Assembly: GCA_002328485.1 (NCBI GenBank)
Contig: DCUF01000024.1
Location: 1-22,219 of the forward strand
Reading direction: 5' to 3'
DNA from: Deltaproteobacteria bacterium UBA2221
GTDB taxonomy: Bacteria; Desulfobacterota; Syntrophorhabdia; Syntrophorhabdales; WCHB1-27
DNA length: 22,219 nt
The notes under the pieces were generated by a model, which worked only from the letters and a program-made list of their open reading frames with translations, searched no databases and was not told where the DNA came from. The stretch's first letter is position 1, and each line of letters opens with the position of its first letter. Made by a program: the position numbers and the translations under genes. Below, one piece after another: positions 15,216 through 22,219 of this stretch.

Positions 15216-15239
15216 CCCCACACGCCACACCCAACACCC
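15216..15239 (-). repeat. Right inverted repeat of the S23 element
   Basis: The 24-base CACCC-rich arm, starting CCCCACACGCCACACCC, lies seven bases past the S23 stop and 29 bases before the prsR start. It is the inverted partner of 14665-14688 with three mismatches. Confidence 0.8.
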
Positions 15240-15268
15240 GGAGCTTCAGCCTGCCCGTGAGGCCCACC

Positions 15269-16651
15269 ATGGCTTCTGATGTCACTCGCTCCGTGAGGTC
15301 CAAGCTCCTCATTGTTGATGACGACGAAGACCTCCGCAAACAGATGAAGTGGGCGTTGGCCGAGGACTATGAGGTTATGCTTGCAGAAAACCGGTCAACG
15401 GCGCTGACGACCTTTCAGAGAAAAAGACCGGATGTGGTCACCCTCGATTTGGGCTTGCCCCCCCGGCCGGCAAGTGTCGAAGAGGGATTCGCAGCCCTGT
15501 CGGAGATGCTCACAGCCAACCCGCAGGCCAAAATCATCATCATTACGGGACGGGCCGAAAAGGAGCACGCCTTGAAGGCCGTGGCCGACGGTGCCTATGA
15601 CATCCTTTACAAGCCCGTGGACATCGAAGAATTGAAGGTTCTGCTGAAGAGGGCTTTCTACCTTGCATCGCTCGAAAAGGAGAAACAGGCGATGCAGAGG
15701 AGGCTAGGGGACGGGTCATTTGAGGGCATGATTGGATCGAGCCCCCAAATGGAAGAGGTGTTCACCACGGTCAGAAAGGTCGCCCCCTCGGATGTCCCGG
15801 TTCTCATAACCGGGGAGAGTGGAACGGGCAAGGAGCTTGTCGCGAAGGCCATACATTCCCTGAGCAACAGAAAAGACGGTCCCTTCGTTGTCATCAATTG
15901 TGGAGCGATTCCTGAGAATCTTCTGGAGAGCGAACTGTTCGGTCATGAGAAAGGATCATTTACCGGTGCCCACATGCAGCGTAAAGGGCGGGTTGAGCTC
16001 GCCAACGGCGGGACGCTTTTTCTCGATGAAATCGGGGAGCTTCCCCTTGCACTTCAGGTGAAGATATTGCGCTTTCTACAAGAGCAGGTTATCGAACGGG
16101 TCGGTGGCAGAGAGCCGATCAGGGTAGATGCTCGAGTGGTTGCCGCAACCAACCGGGACCTAAAAGAGGCCATGAAAAACGGCACATTCCGGGAGGACCT
16201 TTATTTTCGGCTGGGCGTGGTTACGGTATTTCTGCCGCCCCTGAGGGAGCGGGAGGGGGATATCCTCTTGCTGTCCAGCACATTTCTCAAGCGGTATGCG
16301 GAGGAGGGCAAGAGGAAGCTATCGGGCTTTACCCAGGCAGCAATAAATGCCCTTGAGAGATACGAGTGGCCCGGTAACGTGCGAGAATTGGAAAACAAGG
16401 TCAAGCGGGCAGTAGTGATGGCGGATGGAACCAGGGTCCGGGCCGAGGACCTTGAAATGGTAAAGGGTGAGCGACGGGATGAGATTACCCTCAGGGAAGC
16501 GCGCGAGGCGGTTGAACGGGAGCTGGTGATAAAGGCATTAGCGAGGCACCAGCAAAACATGAGCAGAGCGGCGGACGAACTGGGCGTCAGCCGGCCGACA
16601 CTCTATGAATTGATGGAAAAGCTGGGTATAGATAAGAAGCAGCAAGGATAA
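15269..16651 (+). CDS. prsR: Sigma-54-dependent response regulator PrsR
   Basis: A 460-residue NtrC-type regulator. The receiver domain (about 10-130) has the acidic DDD(E) cluster, phosphoacceptor Asp60 in VVTLDLGLP and Lys115. The AAA+ domain (about 150-390) has Walker A GESGTGKE (182-189), the sigma-54 contact loop as GSFTGA (229-234, a Ser variant of GAFTGA) and Walker B LFLDE (250-254). A Fis-type helix-turn-helix ends the protein (NMSRAADELGVSRPTLYELM). Start ATG 15269 is preferred because GAGG lies seven bases upstream; a GTG at 15257 would add four residues. It is the expected partner of PrsK. The three sigma-54-like promoters in this window (179, 7953, 9957) are natural candidate targets, though no binding site was defined. 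The terminator at 16689 ends the transcript. Confidence 0.9.
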   Translation: MASDVTRSVRSKLLIVDDDEDLRKQMKWALAEDYEVMLAENRSTALTTFQRKRPDVVTLDLGLPPRPASVEEGFAALSEMLTANPQAKIIIITGRAEKEHALKAVADGAYDILYKPVDIEELKVLLKRAFYLASLEKEKQAMQRRLGDGSFEGMIGSSPQMEEVFTTVRKVAPSDVPVLITGESGTGKELVAKAIHSLSNRKDGPFVVINCGAIPENLLESELFGHEKGSFTGAHMQRKGRVELANGGTLFLDEIGELPLALQVKILRFLQEQVIERVGGREPIRVDARVVAATNRDLKEAMKNGTFREDLYFRLGVVTVFLPPLREREGDILLLSSTFLKRYAEEGKRKLSGFTQAAINALERYEWPGNVRELENKVKRAVVMADGTRVRAEDLEMVKGERRDEITLREAREAVERELVIKALARHQQNMSRAADELGVSRPTLYELMEKLGIDKKQQG

Positions 16652-16688
16652 AGCACGATACTGAATGAAAGATGAAACCTCGTCTATT

Positions 16689-16711
16689 GGGCGCCCTCGG
16701 GCGCCCTTTTT
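16689..16711 (+). terminator. Rho-independent terminator after prsR
   Basis: GGGCGCCC-TC-GGGCGCCC forms a GC-only stem followed at once by TTTTT, 37 bases past the prsR stop. Confidence 0.92.
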
Positions 16712-16773
16712 GTTAATGCGCCCCCGCCCCGACGGGCGGATGAGAGGCTCGTGATGTTTTCCAGTAGGTTTTC

Positions 16774-16802
16774 TTCACAATCCAGGCTATGATATATATA
16801 AC
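16774..16802 (+). promoter_or_regulatory. Sigma-70-type promoter for the LysR gene
   Basis: TTCACA (16774-16779) and TATAAC (16797-16802) are 17 bases apart, each 5/6 to consensus. The predicted start near 16809 leaves a short leader of about 23 bases before ATG 16832. Confidence 0.6.
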
Positions 16803-16815
16803 TAATTTTTATTAG
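16802..16815. promoter_or_regulatory. Dyad CTAAT-TTTT-ATTAG overlapping the LysR start point
   Basis: A perfect 5-bp inverted repeat with a 4-base spacer overlaps the end of the -10 element and the predicted transcription start. It would suit negative autoregulation by the adjacent LysR protein, but the dyad is short and AT-rich. Confidence 0.4.
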
Positions 16816-16831
16816 ACTCGGATAACCTTAT

Positions 16832-17707
16832 ATGAATTTAAACCAGCTTCGGATATTTTATGAGTCTGCGAGATTGGAGAACTTTTCCAAGGCGGCCGAG
16901 CGTCTCTACATTACTCAGCCTGCTGTTTCGGCCCAGATCAAGCAGCTCGAAGACTTTTTCGACGTAAAGCTTTTCAATACCCTTGGCCGCCGTGTCCATC
17001 TTACCGAGGCGGGGAAGGTTCTGCTTGACTCGGCCCAAAAGATATTTGAGGCGGAGCGCGAGGCAGAGGCCGCCATGCAGGACATCCGGGAGTTGAAAAG
17101 GGGCAGCCTCCATATCGCGGTGACAAAGGACTATGCGCCTTATGTGATACCTCGATATGTGTCGCGCTTTCATGCCCTCCATCCAGGGATCAGCATACAT
17201 CTCTCCGAAGGAAGTTCTGCAGAGATCATGGAGGAGCTTTCCGGACTCAAACATGAACTGGCCGTCGTCGGGGGAGTAACGTTCCCGAAATGGGTGGTTA
17301 GCAAGACCTTTAGGACGGAGGAACTTCTACTCGTGGCAGCTCCCAACCATCCCATAGCCAGCCGGGGTTCCATTACCGTGGAAGATCTGGCCAGAATCCC
17401 CCTCATCCTTCGTGAGGAGGGGTCCACGTCGCGTTCTCTTGTGATGGAAATGTTTAAGGCGAGAGACCTTTTGCCGAACATCGCCTATGAGGCCAGCAAC
17501 CTGGAATTCATCAAGAAGCTGGGCATGCGGGGCGAAGGCCTACATTTTGTGTCAAGAAAGGGGGTTGAGGCAGAACTGGCCTCGGGTGCCCTCAAGGAGA
17601 TCACGATCGAGGGGGTTCGTCTGGTCATGGATACCAGCGTGGTCTATCTGAAACATCTCAAGCTGTCGAAAATCGCCACCGCCTTTCTCGAGACCCTCTT
17701 CGAGTAA
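16832..17707 (+). CDS. LysR-family transcriptional regulator
   Basis: A 291-residue LysR-type regulator of normal length. The winged helix-turn-helix is residues 1-60 (MNLNQLRIFYESARLENFSK, then AAERLYITQPAVSAQIKQLE), followed by the linker helix and a periplasmic-binding-protein-like effector domain (about 90-288). The effector cannot be told from sequence. It is transcribed from its own promoter and is convergent with the DedA gene (17 bases between stop codons), so its targets are not obvious from the neighbours. Confidence 0.93.
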   Translation: MNLNQLRIFYESARLENFSKAAERLYITQPAVSAQIKQLEDFFDVKLFNTLGRRVHLTEAGKVLLDSAQKIFEAEREAEAAMQDIRELKRGSLHIAVTKDYAPYVIPRYVSRFHALHPGISIHLSEGSSAEIMEELSGLKHELAVVGGVTFPKWVVSKTFRTEELLLVAAPNHPIASRGSITVEDLARIPLILREEGSTSRSLVMEMFKARDLLPNIAYEASNLEFIKKLGMRGEGLHFVSRKGVEAELASGALKEITIEGVRLVMDTSVVYLKHLKLSKIATAFLETLFE

Positions 17708-17724
17708 ACAGTTCTGTCACCAAT

Positions 17725-18366
17725 CTATCTCTTCCCATATCTCTGCCTGACAAACTCGATGACCCCCGGCAGGATAGATATGATGATGATGGCCAGAATC
17801 ACCAGCGAGAAATGCTCCCTGACGGTCGGAATATTTCCAAAAAAATAGCCTGCCAGAACCAGGATGGCGATCCAGCCGACCCCACCAACCACATTGTAGG
17901 AGATAAAATGGGAGTAGGTCATGCTGCCGATGCCTGCCACAAAAGGGGCGAAGGTACGAATGATGGGAACGAAACGGGCTATGATGATGGTTTTGCCGCC
18001 GTATTTCTCGTAGAACTCATGGGTCCGCTTGAGGTGCTCCTTGTTAAGGAGGCGACTGCCTTCCTTGTGAAAAACGCGAGGCCCAACGAGGCTGCCGATC
18101 CAGTAGTTCACCGTATCGCCGAGGACGGCGGCGACCGATAGGGAGACCATCAGACCGGCCAGGTCGAGACTGCCTAAGGCCGCGAACGTACCGGCGGCAA
18201 AGAGAAGGGAATCTCCCGGTAGGATCGGGGTCACCACGAGTCCGGTCTCGCAGAATATGATGGCAAAAAGGAGAAGATGGGTCCATATTCCGTAGTTTCT
18301 GATAATGGAATCAAGGTGCTTGTCCAGATGGAGGACAATATCCATAAACGTGGTGAGAAACTCCAT
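17725..18366 (-). CDS. DedA-family inner-membrane protein
   Basis: A 213-residue protein with about five hydrophobic segments and the DedA (SNARE-associated/VTT) signatures: FCETGLVVTPILPGDSLLFA (Glu40, PGD at 50-52) and a GGKTIIIARFVPIIRTFAPF amphipathic segment carrying Arg131 and Arg137, followed by VAGIGSM. DedA proteins act in membrane lipid (undecaprenyl phosphate or phospholipid) recycling and envelope homeostasis; the exact substrate of this member is unknown. ATG 18364-18366 follows a GGGAAGGAG run. It is divergent from the PP2C gene with 195 bases between start codons. Confidence 0.92.
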   Translation of the reverse strand: MEFLTTFMDIVLHLDKHLDSIIRNYGIWTHLLLFAIIFCETGLVVTPILPGDSLLFAAGTFAALGSLDLAGLMVSLSVAAVLGDTVNYWIGSLVGPRVFHKEGSRLLNKEHLKRTHEFYEKYGGKTIIIARFVPIIRTFAPFVAGIGSMTYSHFISYNVVGGVGWIAILVLAGYFFGNIPTVREHFSLVILAIIIISILPGVIEFVRQRYGKR

Positions 18367-18561
18367 ACTCCTTCCCTATTTCCTGAGAGATTACACCGCC
18401 CATCTTGACGGGGCCTGGGCGGAGGACAAACCATACCATGTCCCAGGAACCCATTACAAGGCTCCTCGATGGACATTTCGGCTGCCAAAGGGATGATAGT
18501 CTTGATCCAAATGTGGTACTAGAATAATGAGGAACCGGAACAGCAGCAGGTTGAGGTGAGC

Positions 18562-19401
18562 ATGAAGATCGCGTACGGCGTCGCAGAGGCGATTGGCTAT
18601 CGGGAACAGATGGAGGACGCGTCAGCCATATGGGAGATCGATGAAGGGGGTCTTTTTGCCGCTGAGGTGTATGACGGCCATTCCGGCAAGGCTGCCGCTT
18701 TGGCTGCCGCCAAGATGATGACGCCATGCCTGCGATCTCTTTTAAGAAGGGCAACGGAGAAAGGTGAGGGGCCACCTTCCTTGAGCAGCCTTGTACGTGA
18801 AGCCTATCTTGTCACGGATGCCGCCATTGTTGAAAGTGGTCTGGAGGAGGGCGCGGCCGCCGCCACGCTCCATATACTGGGGGAGAGGTTCGTCGCTGCG
18901 AATGCGGGCGACACACGGGTCATTATGGGGAAAGGTGAAGGGTGGGTGCAACTTACCCTCGATCATAAACCGGATGTCCCCGAGGAGCGGATGAGGATTG
19001 AAAGGCTGGGAGGGAGTGTAATCGTCTGGGGGGTCCCCCGCGTACAGGGGATTTTGGCCATGAGCCGGGCCCTGGGAGACCCATCACTAAAACCTTTCGT
19101 CACCTCGGAGCCGCGAGTCACCGAGGGACTTCTCGGCAAAGAGAATGATGTGGCCGTTATCGCCTGTGACGGGGTGTGGGACGTTCTCAAGCCTGGCGAG
19201 GTCATCGTGCTTGCACGGAGGGAGCCGGACCCCCGGAAGGCGGCCGAGACCATTGTGGCCAGAGCTCTTGAGGCGGGAACCACCGATAATGTGACGGTGG
19301 TGGTGCTCGACCTCAAGGGATACACGGCCACATTCCCCAGGGAGCAGATGCAGGTCCTGTCGGTCTTGGATCAGGCCTCAGGTGGTGATGATGGACCATG
19401 A
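18562..19401 (+). CDS. PP2C-family serine/threonine protein phosphatase
   Basis: A 279-residue PPM/PP2C phosphatase. Motifs in order are GYREQMEDA (12-20), VYDGHSGKAA (36-45, metal ligand Asp38), AANAGDTRV (112-120), LAMSRALGD (165-173), CDGVWDVL (202-209, Asp203) and TDNVTVVVL (241-249, Asp242). All metal-binding aspartates expected for a Mn/Mg-dependent phosphatase are present. Start ATG 18562 follows GAGG by five bases; a GTG two codons earlier is in the middle of that ribosome site. There is no transmembrane segment, so it is cytosolic. No Ser/Thr kinase is adjacent, so its partner is unknown. It converges on the isochorismatase-family gene. Confidence 0.93.
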   Translation: MKIAYGVAEAIGYREQMEDASAIWEIDEGGLFAAEVYDGHSGKAAALAAAKMMTPCLRSLLRRATEKGEGPPSLSSLVREAYLVTDAAIVESGLEEGAAAATLHILGERFVAANAGDTRVIMGKGEGWVQLTLDHKPDVPEERMRIERLGGSVIVWGVPRVQGILAMSRALGDPSLKPFVTSEPRVTEGLLGKENDVAVIACDGVWDVLKPGEVIVLARREPDPRKAAETIVARALEAGTTDNVTVVVLDLKGYTATFPREQMQVLSVLDQASGGDDGP

Positions 19402-19451
19402 GGCAAGGCAAGACGAGGACCGAGACTATAGCCCCCTCGTGCCTTAAGACC

Positions 19452-20021
19452 CTATTTCACCAAGGGCAGGACGGCCTTGAACTCCTCTGTGCCGGCCCTT
19501 TCAAGTATTTCGTAGATAAACATCTCCGTTGAGGTGATGGCCGCTCCACCGGCCCGCATCCGCTCTATCGCCACGTCACGGTTTTCGGGTGTTCGGGAGC
19601 CGATGGCGTCCTGGATCACCTGGACGCGGAAGTCTCCAAGGGCGTGGAGGGCCGTCTGGGCCACGCAGATATGTGCCTCAACGCCGGTAAGGACCAGTGT
19701 TTTCCTACTCGTTGCATCCACTCGGTCTCGAAAACTCTCTGTTCCAAAGCAGTTGAAGGTGATCTTCGGGAGGGGTTTAAAGTCCCGTATCGATTCTGAA
19801 AGTACGCCTAAGGTCGGCCCCAGCTTTTGCTGCTCGGTGGCGATGACCGGTAGCCCCACGATGTTGGCGAAGGCAAGGAGACGCCTGACATTCTCGGTTA
19901 TGTGATCCTTTCCCGAAATAACAGGCATCAGCTTCTCCTGAAGATCGATGAGAACGAGAAGGGCATCGGAACGTGTTATCAACTGACCATATCGATATGT
20001 GTCGGTGTTATCTAAATTCAC
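19452..20021 (-). CDS. Isochorismatase-family cysteine hydrolase
   Basis: A 189-residue cysteine hydrolase with the complete family triad: Asp26 (LVLIDLQEKL), Lys86 (LPKITFNCFG) and Cys119 (LTGVEAHICVAQTAL). Its length and the TEQQKLGPT and GSRTPENRDVAIERM segments resemble YcaC- or ISOC-type members rather than true isochorismatases; the substrate is unknown. It starts with GTG 20021 preceded by AGAGG. It is transcribed in the same direction as the cyclophilin-like gene upstream, but a hairpin between them (20092-20126) suggests separate transcripts. Confidence 0.9.
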   Translation of the reverse strand: MNLDNTDTYRYGQLITRSDALLVLIDLQEKLMPVISGKDHITENVRRLLAFANIVGLPVIATEQQKLGPTLGVLSESIRDFKPLPKITFNCFGTESFRDRVDATSRKTLVLTGVEAHICVAQTALHALGDFRVQVIQDAIGSRTPENRDVAIERMRAGGAAITSTEMFIYEILERAGTEEFKAVLPLVK

Positions 20022-20091
20022 TAGACCTCTCTATAAACCCTGACGGGCCGGTTGTTGGTGGACAAGCTCATCAATTGCGATGATTTTAACA

Positions 20092-20126
20092 GAAACCCTC
20101 CCGTAGTCAATCGTAAAGAGGGTTTC
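20092..20126 (-). terminator. Terminator-like hairpin after the cyclophilin-like gene
   Basis: A 9-bp perfect stem (GAAACCCTC/GAGGGTTTC) with a 17-base loop lies 12 bases past the stop of the minus-strand gene at 20139. The minus-strand side after it (TGTTAAAATC) is only partly T-rich; the plus side (GCTTTCCTCTTTTC) is pyrimidine-rich. Confidence 0.6.
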
Positions 20127-20138
20127 GCTTTCCTCTTT

Positions 20139-20513
20139 TCATGCTTTGGTGATGGAAATCAGACCCGCTTTCTTCTCAGATCGAAGCTTCGTGGCGCCTC
20201 CAAACAGGCGCCCCACGATGTTCACCTCGCTGGCAGGTACCGGTTCGCTCCCTGTACTCATCGGGGTCGGTCCGAAGAAGATGGCCAGCGCCGGTCCCGG
20301 TGGCCAAAATCCAATATCGCCTACAGATACGTGCGTTGTGGCGGTATCATCGAGGGGACAATCGAGAGGCACCATAAAATAGAATTCATCCCCCCAGACG
20401 CTAAAGGCGCTCTCCAGGGGCAAGAGTGCTGAGAGGGCTTTACCACAACGTGTATCGAGCAATTCTCCTTCGAGGGCTACATCCCCTACCGTAACCACTA
20501 TCTTCGTTGCCAT
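20139..20513 (-). CDS. Cyclophilin-like fold protein (TM1367-type)
   Basis: A 124-residue protein resembling the Cyclophil_like (TM1367-type) family. It begins with a beta strand MATKIVVTVGDVALEGELLD and contains the family core VSVGDIGFWPPGPALAIFFG (63-81), then VNIVGRLFGG near the end. The family has a cyclophilin-type beta-barrel but lacks clear prolyl-isomerase residues; its function is not established. I chose ATG 20513 because AGGAGG lies five bases upstream; a longer frame upstream adds 25 residues with no family resemblance. It is divergent from the metallophosphoesterase gene. Confidence 0.82.
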   Translation of the reverse strand: MATKIVVTVGDVALEGELLDTRCGKALSALLPLESAFSVWGDEFYFMVPLDCPLDDTATTHVSVGDIGFWPPGPALAIFFGPTPMSTGSEPVPASEVNIVGRLFGGATKLRSEKKAGLISITKA

Positions 20514-20742
20514 CGGTCCTCCTGCAAACATGGATTTTTCTACTGTCAGCGTTTCTCTCTGTCGCGACCGTGCGTGTTGGAACGGCATTGAACCATTATA
20601 CAGGATTCAGGGCATGGCTGCGCCATGGTGCGGCCGAACTCTAGAGCGGCTTCGGCCGGTGTACCCGATCGAAGGAAATCACCCTGGTAAATCAGGGTCG
20701 TTTGACAGATACTATTGAAAGCCGAAAGGGGCTGGTAGGGAC

Positions 20743-21909
20743 ATGTCCATTTTTTTGGCAACCTTCTTCTTATTGTACGGCCTCATGCATGCCTATACTT
20801 TCATAAAAGCCAGGGCGGCCTTGGCCTTCGGTGCCCCTGTCGCTGCCCTGATACTCTTTGGCGTGGCTTTCATGGTCGCCGCTCCCGTCCTCGTTCGCTT
20901 CGCGGAGCTGCGTGCGCCAGACCACACTGCCCGTATTCTCGGATTTATCGGTTATACATGGATGGGACTGGTGTTTGTTTTTGTTTGCAGCGCCCTTGCC
21001 ATTGATCTGTTTTGCATCACGGTGCGCCTAATGGGCAACGTATCGAAGACAGATCTGAGCTACATCGCCCCGGCCGCAAAAGCGGGCTTCTACCTGCCCC
21101 TTGTCTGTGCCGTATTTGTAGTGGTATATGGTTTTCTCGAGGCGTCCCGCATCCGCACAGAAGAGGTGGTGATCAAGACTGCGAAGATCTCGCCCCAATT
21201 GGGTACACTTCGAATTGCCCAGATCTCGGACGTTCACCTCGGTCTCCTGGTTCGTGAAAGGCGGCTTGAGAGAATCCTTGACCAAGTCAGGCGGGCAGAC
21301 CCTGACATCGTAGTTTCAACGGGGGACCTTGTTGATGGGCAGAGAAACAGTCTCAATGGATTGGACAAATACCTGCGAGATGTCAAACCTCCCTATGGAA
21401 AATTTGCGGTCACCGGCAACCACGAATTCTATGCGGGGATCGGGGATTCTCTGGATTTTACAGAAAAGGCGGGCTTTACCGTGCTTCGGGGAGAGGCCGT
21501 GCAGCTAGGTGACAGATTTTCGATTGTCGGGGTTGACGATCCGGCCGGGCCGGGTTATGGCCGGGCGGGAACGGAAGGGGAAAAGGGGCTGCTTTCAAAG
21601 ACCAATCAAGACCACTTCATTCTGCTTCTGAAGCATCGACCTTCGGTCAACCCTGATTGTGTCGGGCTTTTCGACCTACAGCTTTCGGGCCATGTCCACG
21701 GTGGTCAAGTCTTCCCCTTCGGGCTATTTGTCCATCTCTTCTATCCCTATTCATCCGGGTACCATTCACTGGGTCAGGGGTCATCACTCTCTGTGAGCCG
21801 AGGATCGGGCACCTGGGGACCGCCGATCCGTTTCCTCGCCCCACCGGAGGTTACGATCATTACCCTCATTCATGACGATAAGGCGCGAAATAGTGAAATG
21901 GCAAAGTAG
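20743..21909 (+). CDS. Membrane-anchored calcineurin-like metallophosphoesterase (YkuE/YaeI-like)
   Basis: A 388-residue protein. Four hydrophobic segments lie in residues 1-135, then a metallophosphoesterase domain: ISDVHLG (Asp163, His165), STGDLVDG (Asp195), TGNHEFY (225-231), LLKHRP (295-300) and SGHVHGGQVFP (315-325), ending with VSRGSGTWGPPIRF. All dinuclear-metal ligands are present. Relatives include YkuE and the UDP-diacylglucosamine/lipid phosphoesterase-like YaeI; the substrate here is unknown, but the membrane anchor suggests an envelope substrate. The last residues (ARNSEMAK) are encoded within the left arm of an inverted repeat at 21893-21974, so the C-terminus may have been altered by that repeat. 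ATG 20743 has a modest AGGGA ribosome site. Confidence 0.92.
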   Translation: MSIFLATFFLLYGLMHAYTFIKARAALAFGAPVAALILFGVAFMVAAPVLVRFAELRAPDHTARILGFIGYTWMGLVFVFVCSALAIDLFCITVRLMGNVSKTDLSYIAPAAKAGFYLPLVCAVFVVVYGFLEASRIRTEEVVIKTAKISPQLGTLRIAQISDVHLGLLVRERRLERILDQVRRADPDIVVSTGDLVDGQRNSLNGLDKYLRDVKPPYGKFAVTGNHEFYAGIGDSLDFTEKAGFTVLRGEAVQLGDRFSIVGVDDPAGPGYGRAGTEGEKGLLSKTNQDHFILLLKHRPSVNPDCVGLFDLQLSGHVHGGQVFPFGLFVHLFYPYSSGYHSLGQGSSLSVSRGSGTWGPPIRFLAPPEVTIITLIHDDKARNSEMAK

Positions 21910-21974
21910 TGAAATGGGGAAAACGGGAAAAATGATATACCATTTTTTTTCATTTCCCCATTTTGCTATTTCAC
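21893..21974. repeat. Nested inverted repeat / terminator at the 3' end of the metallophosphoesterase gene
   Basis: The arms GTGAAAT...GCAAA...AAATGGGGAAA (from 21893) are mirrored by TTTCCCCATTT, TTTGC and ATTTCAC (to 21974), giving a long interrupted stem. Inside is a second hairpin, AAAAATG/CATTTTT around ATATAC, running into T8. TAGTGAAATGG is also directly repeated in the left arm (21891 and 21907). It can act as a terminator; the composition differs from the neighbouring GC-rich genes, and it overlaps the stop codon. Confidence 0.7.
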
Positions 21975-22043
21975 ACCTTTCAGACCTCTGTCGTTTTGTT
22001 GAAATAGCCTATCCTCTTGTGATACAGTACGTTGGATTCCCTA

Positions 22044-22219
22044 ATGAACATAAGGAATAAGCTTGAGGAACGGGAAGAGCTGGCCCTATCACCATACGCA
22101 AGAAAGAGCAGAGACAGCAAGGGTAGGCTCAGGGAAGAGATTGAATGCGACATACGCCCGTCATTTCAACATGACAGAGACAGGATTATCCACAGTAAAT
22201 CCTTCCGTCGACTGAAGCA
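22044..22219 (+). CDS. dgt: Deoxyguanosinetriphosphate triphosphohydrolase-like protein, 5' part (cut by window edge)
   Basis: The first 58 codons are visible: MNIRNKLEEREELALSPYAR, then SRDSKGRLREEIECDIRPSF, then QHDRDRIIHSKSFRRLK. This matches the N-terminus of dGTPase-like HD-domain proteins, in which the FRRLK/HKTQ region leads into the HD metal site just beyond the window. Such enzymes hydrolyse dGTP, or dNTPs in general, to the nucleoside and triphosphate. ATG 22044 fits the family start, although no good ribosome site precedes it. The remainder lies outside the window. Confidence 0.9.
   Translation, partial: MNIRNKLEEREELALSPYARKSRDSKGRLREEIECDIRPSFQHDRDRIIHSKSFRRLK

Larger units (their letters stand above)
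14665..15239. mobile_element. Putative small mobile element: four-helix-bundle gene between inverted repeats
   Basis: A 575-base unit bounded by 24-base imperfect inverted repeats contains a single S23-type gene. It lies between prsK and prsR, which usually lie together. Genes of this family are known as the ORFs of intervening sequences in 23S rRNA and also occur scattered in genomes. No transposase is present and no target-site duplication could be identified by eye, so mobility is an inference from the structure. Confidence 0.55.

Noticed and set aside
14665..15239. Diversity-generating retroelement (S23 protein resembles Avd)
   Set aside because: No reverse transcriptase, template repeat or variable repeat is visible; only the small four-helix-bundle gene is present.
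1..22219. CRISPR arrays, tRNA or rRNA genes, transposases, phage genes
   Set aside because: I looked for regularly spaced repeats, cloverleaf or rRNA core motifs, and DDE/integrase proteins, and saw none.

Overview
The window reads as chromosomal DNA of a Gram-negative bacterium, most probably a Desulfobacterota/Deltaproteobacteria-type organism. This is inferred from an exosortase locus with a PrsK/PrsR pair, sigma-54 promoters, a class I cyclic-di-GMP riboswitch, secreted Fn3-BACON-InlB-repeat proteins and Wbp-type nucleotide-sugar genes. No rRNA or tRNA is visible, so placement rests on gene content only.

Region 1 (1-6860, + strand) is an envelope or exopolysaccharide block. A sigma-54-like promoter at 179-194 precedes two exported right-handed beta-helix (pectate-lyase-like) proteins, which end at a GC-rich hairpin. 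A flippase (3545-5080), a WbpB/WlbA-type sugar dehydrogenase (5184-6137) and a WbpD-type N-acetyltransferase (TTG start, 6179-6763) follow, closed by a strong bidirectional terminator at 6821-6851.

Region 2 (6868-9972, - strand) holds two exported proteins of the same architecture: signal peptide, fibronectin III, BACON, then two or three InlB-type repeats. Each has its own near-consensus sigma-54 promoter, and the two promoters are almost identical. The second transcript also carries a well-formed c-di-GMP-I (GEMM-I) riboswitch in its leader, with a plausible ribosome-site-sequestering expression platform.

Region 3 (10293-16711, + strand) holds a sigma-70-like promoter, an exosortase, glucose-1-phosphate thymidylyltransferase (rfbA), the histidine kinase PrsK and its sigma-54-activating response regulator PrsR. 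A small four-helix-bundle (S23) gene bounded by 24-bp imperfect inverted repeats sits between prsK and prsR, and its left repeat overlaps the prsK stop codon. PrsK-PrsR is the obvious candidate regulator of the three sigma-54 promoters in regions 1 and 2. The suggested model is therefore a surface or biofilm locus controlled by both PrsR/sigma-54 and c-di-GMP.

Region 4 (16774-22219) is mostly housekeeping: a LysR regulator, a DedA membrane protein, a PP2C phosphatase, an isochorismatase-family hydrolase, a cyclophilin-like protein, a membrane-anchored metallophosphoesterase, and the first 58 codons of a dGTPase-like gene cut by the window edge.
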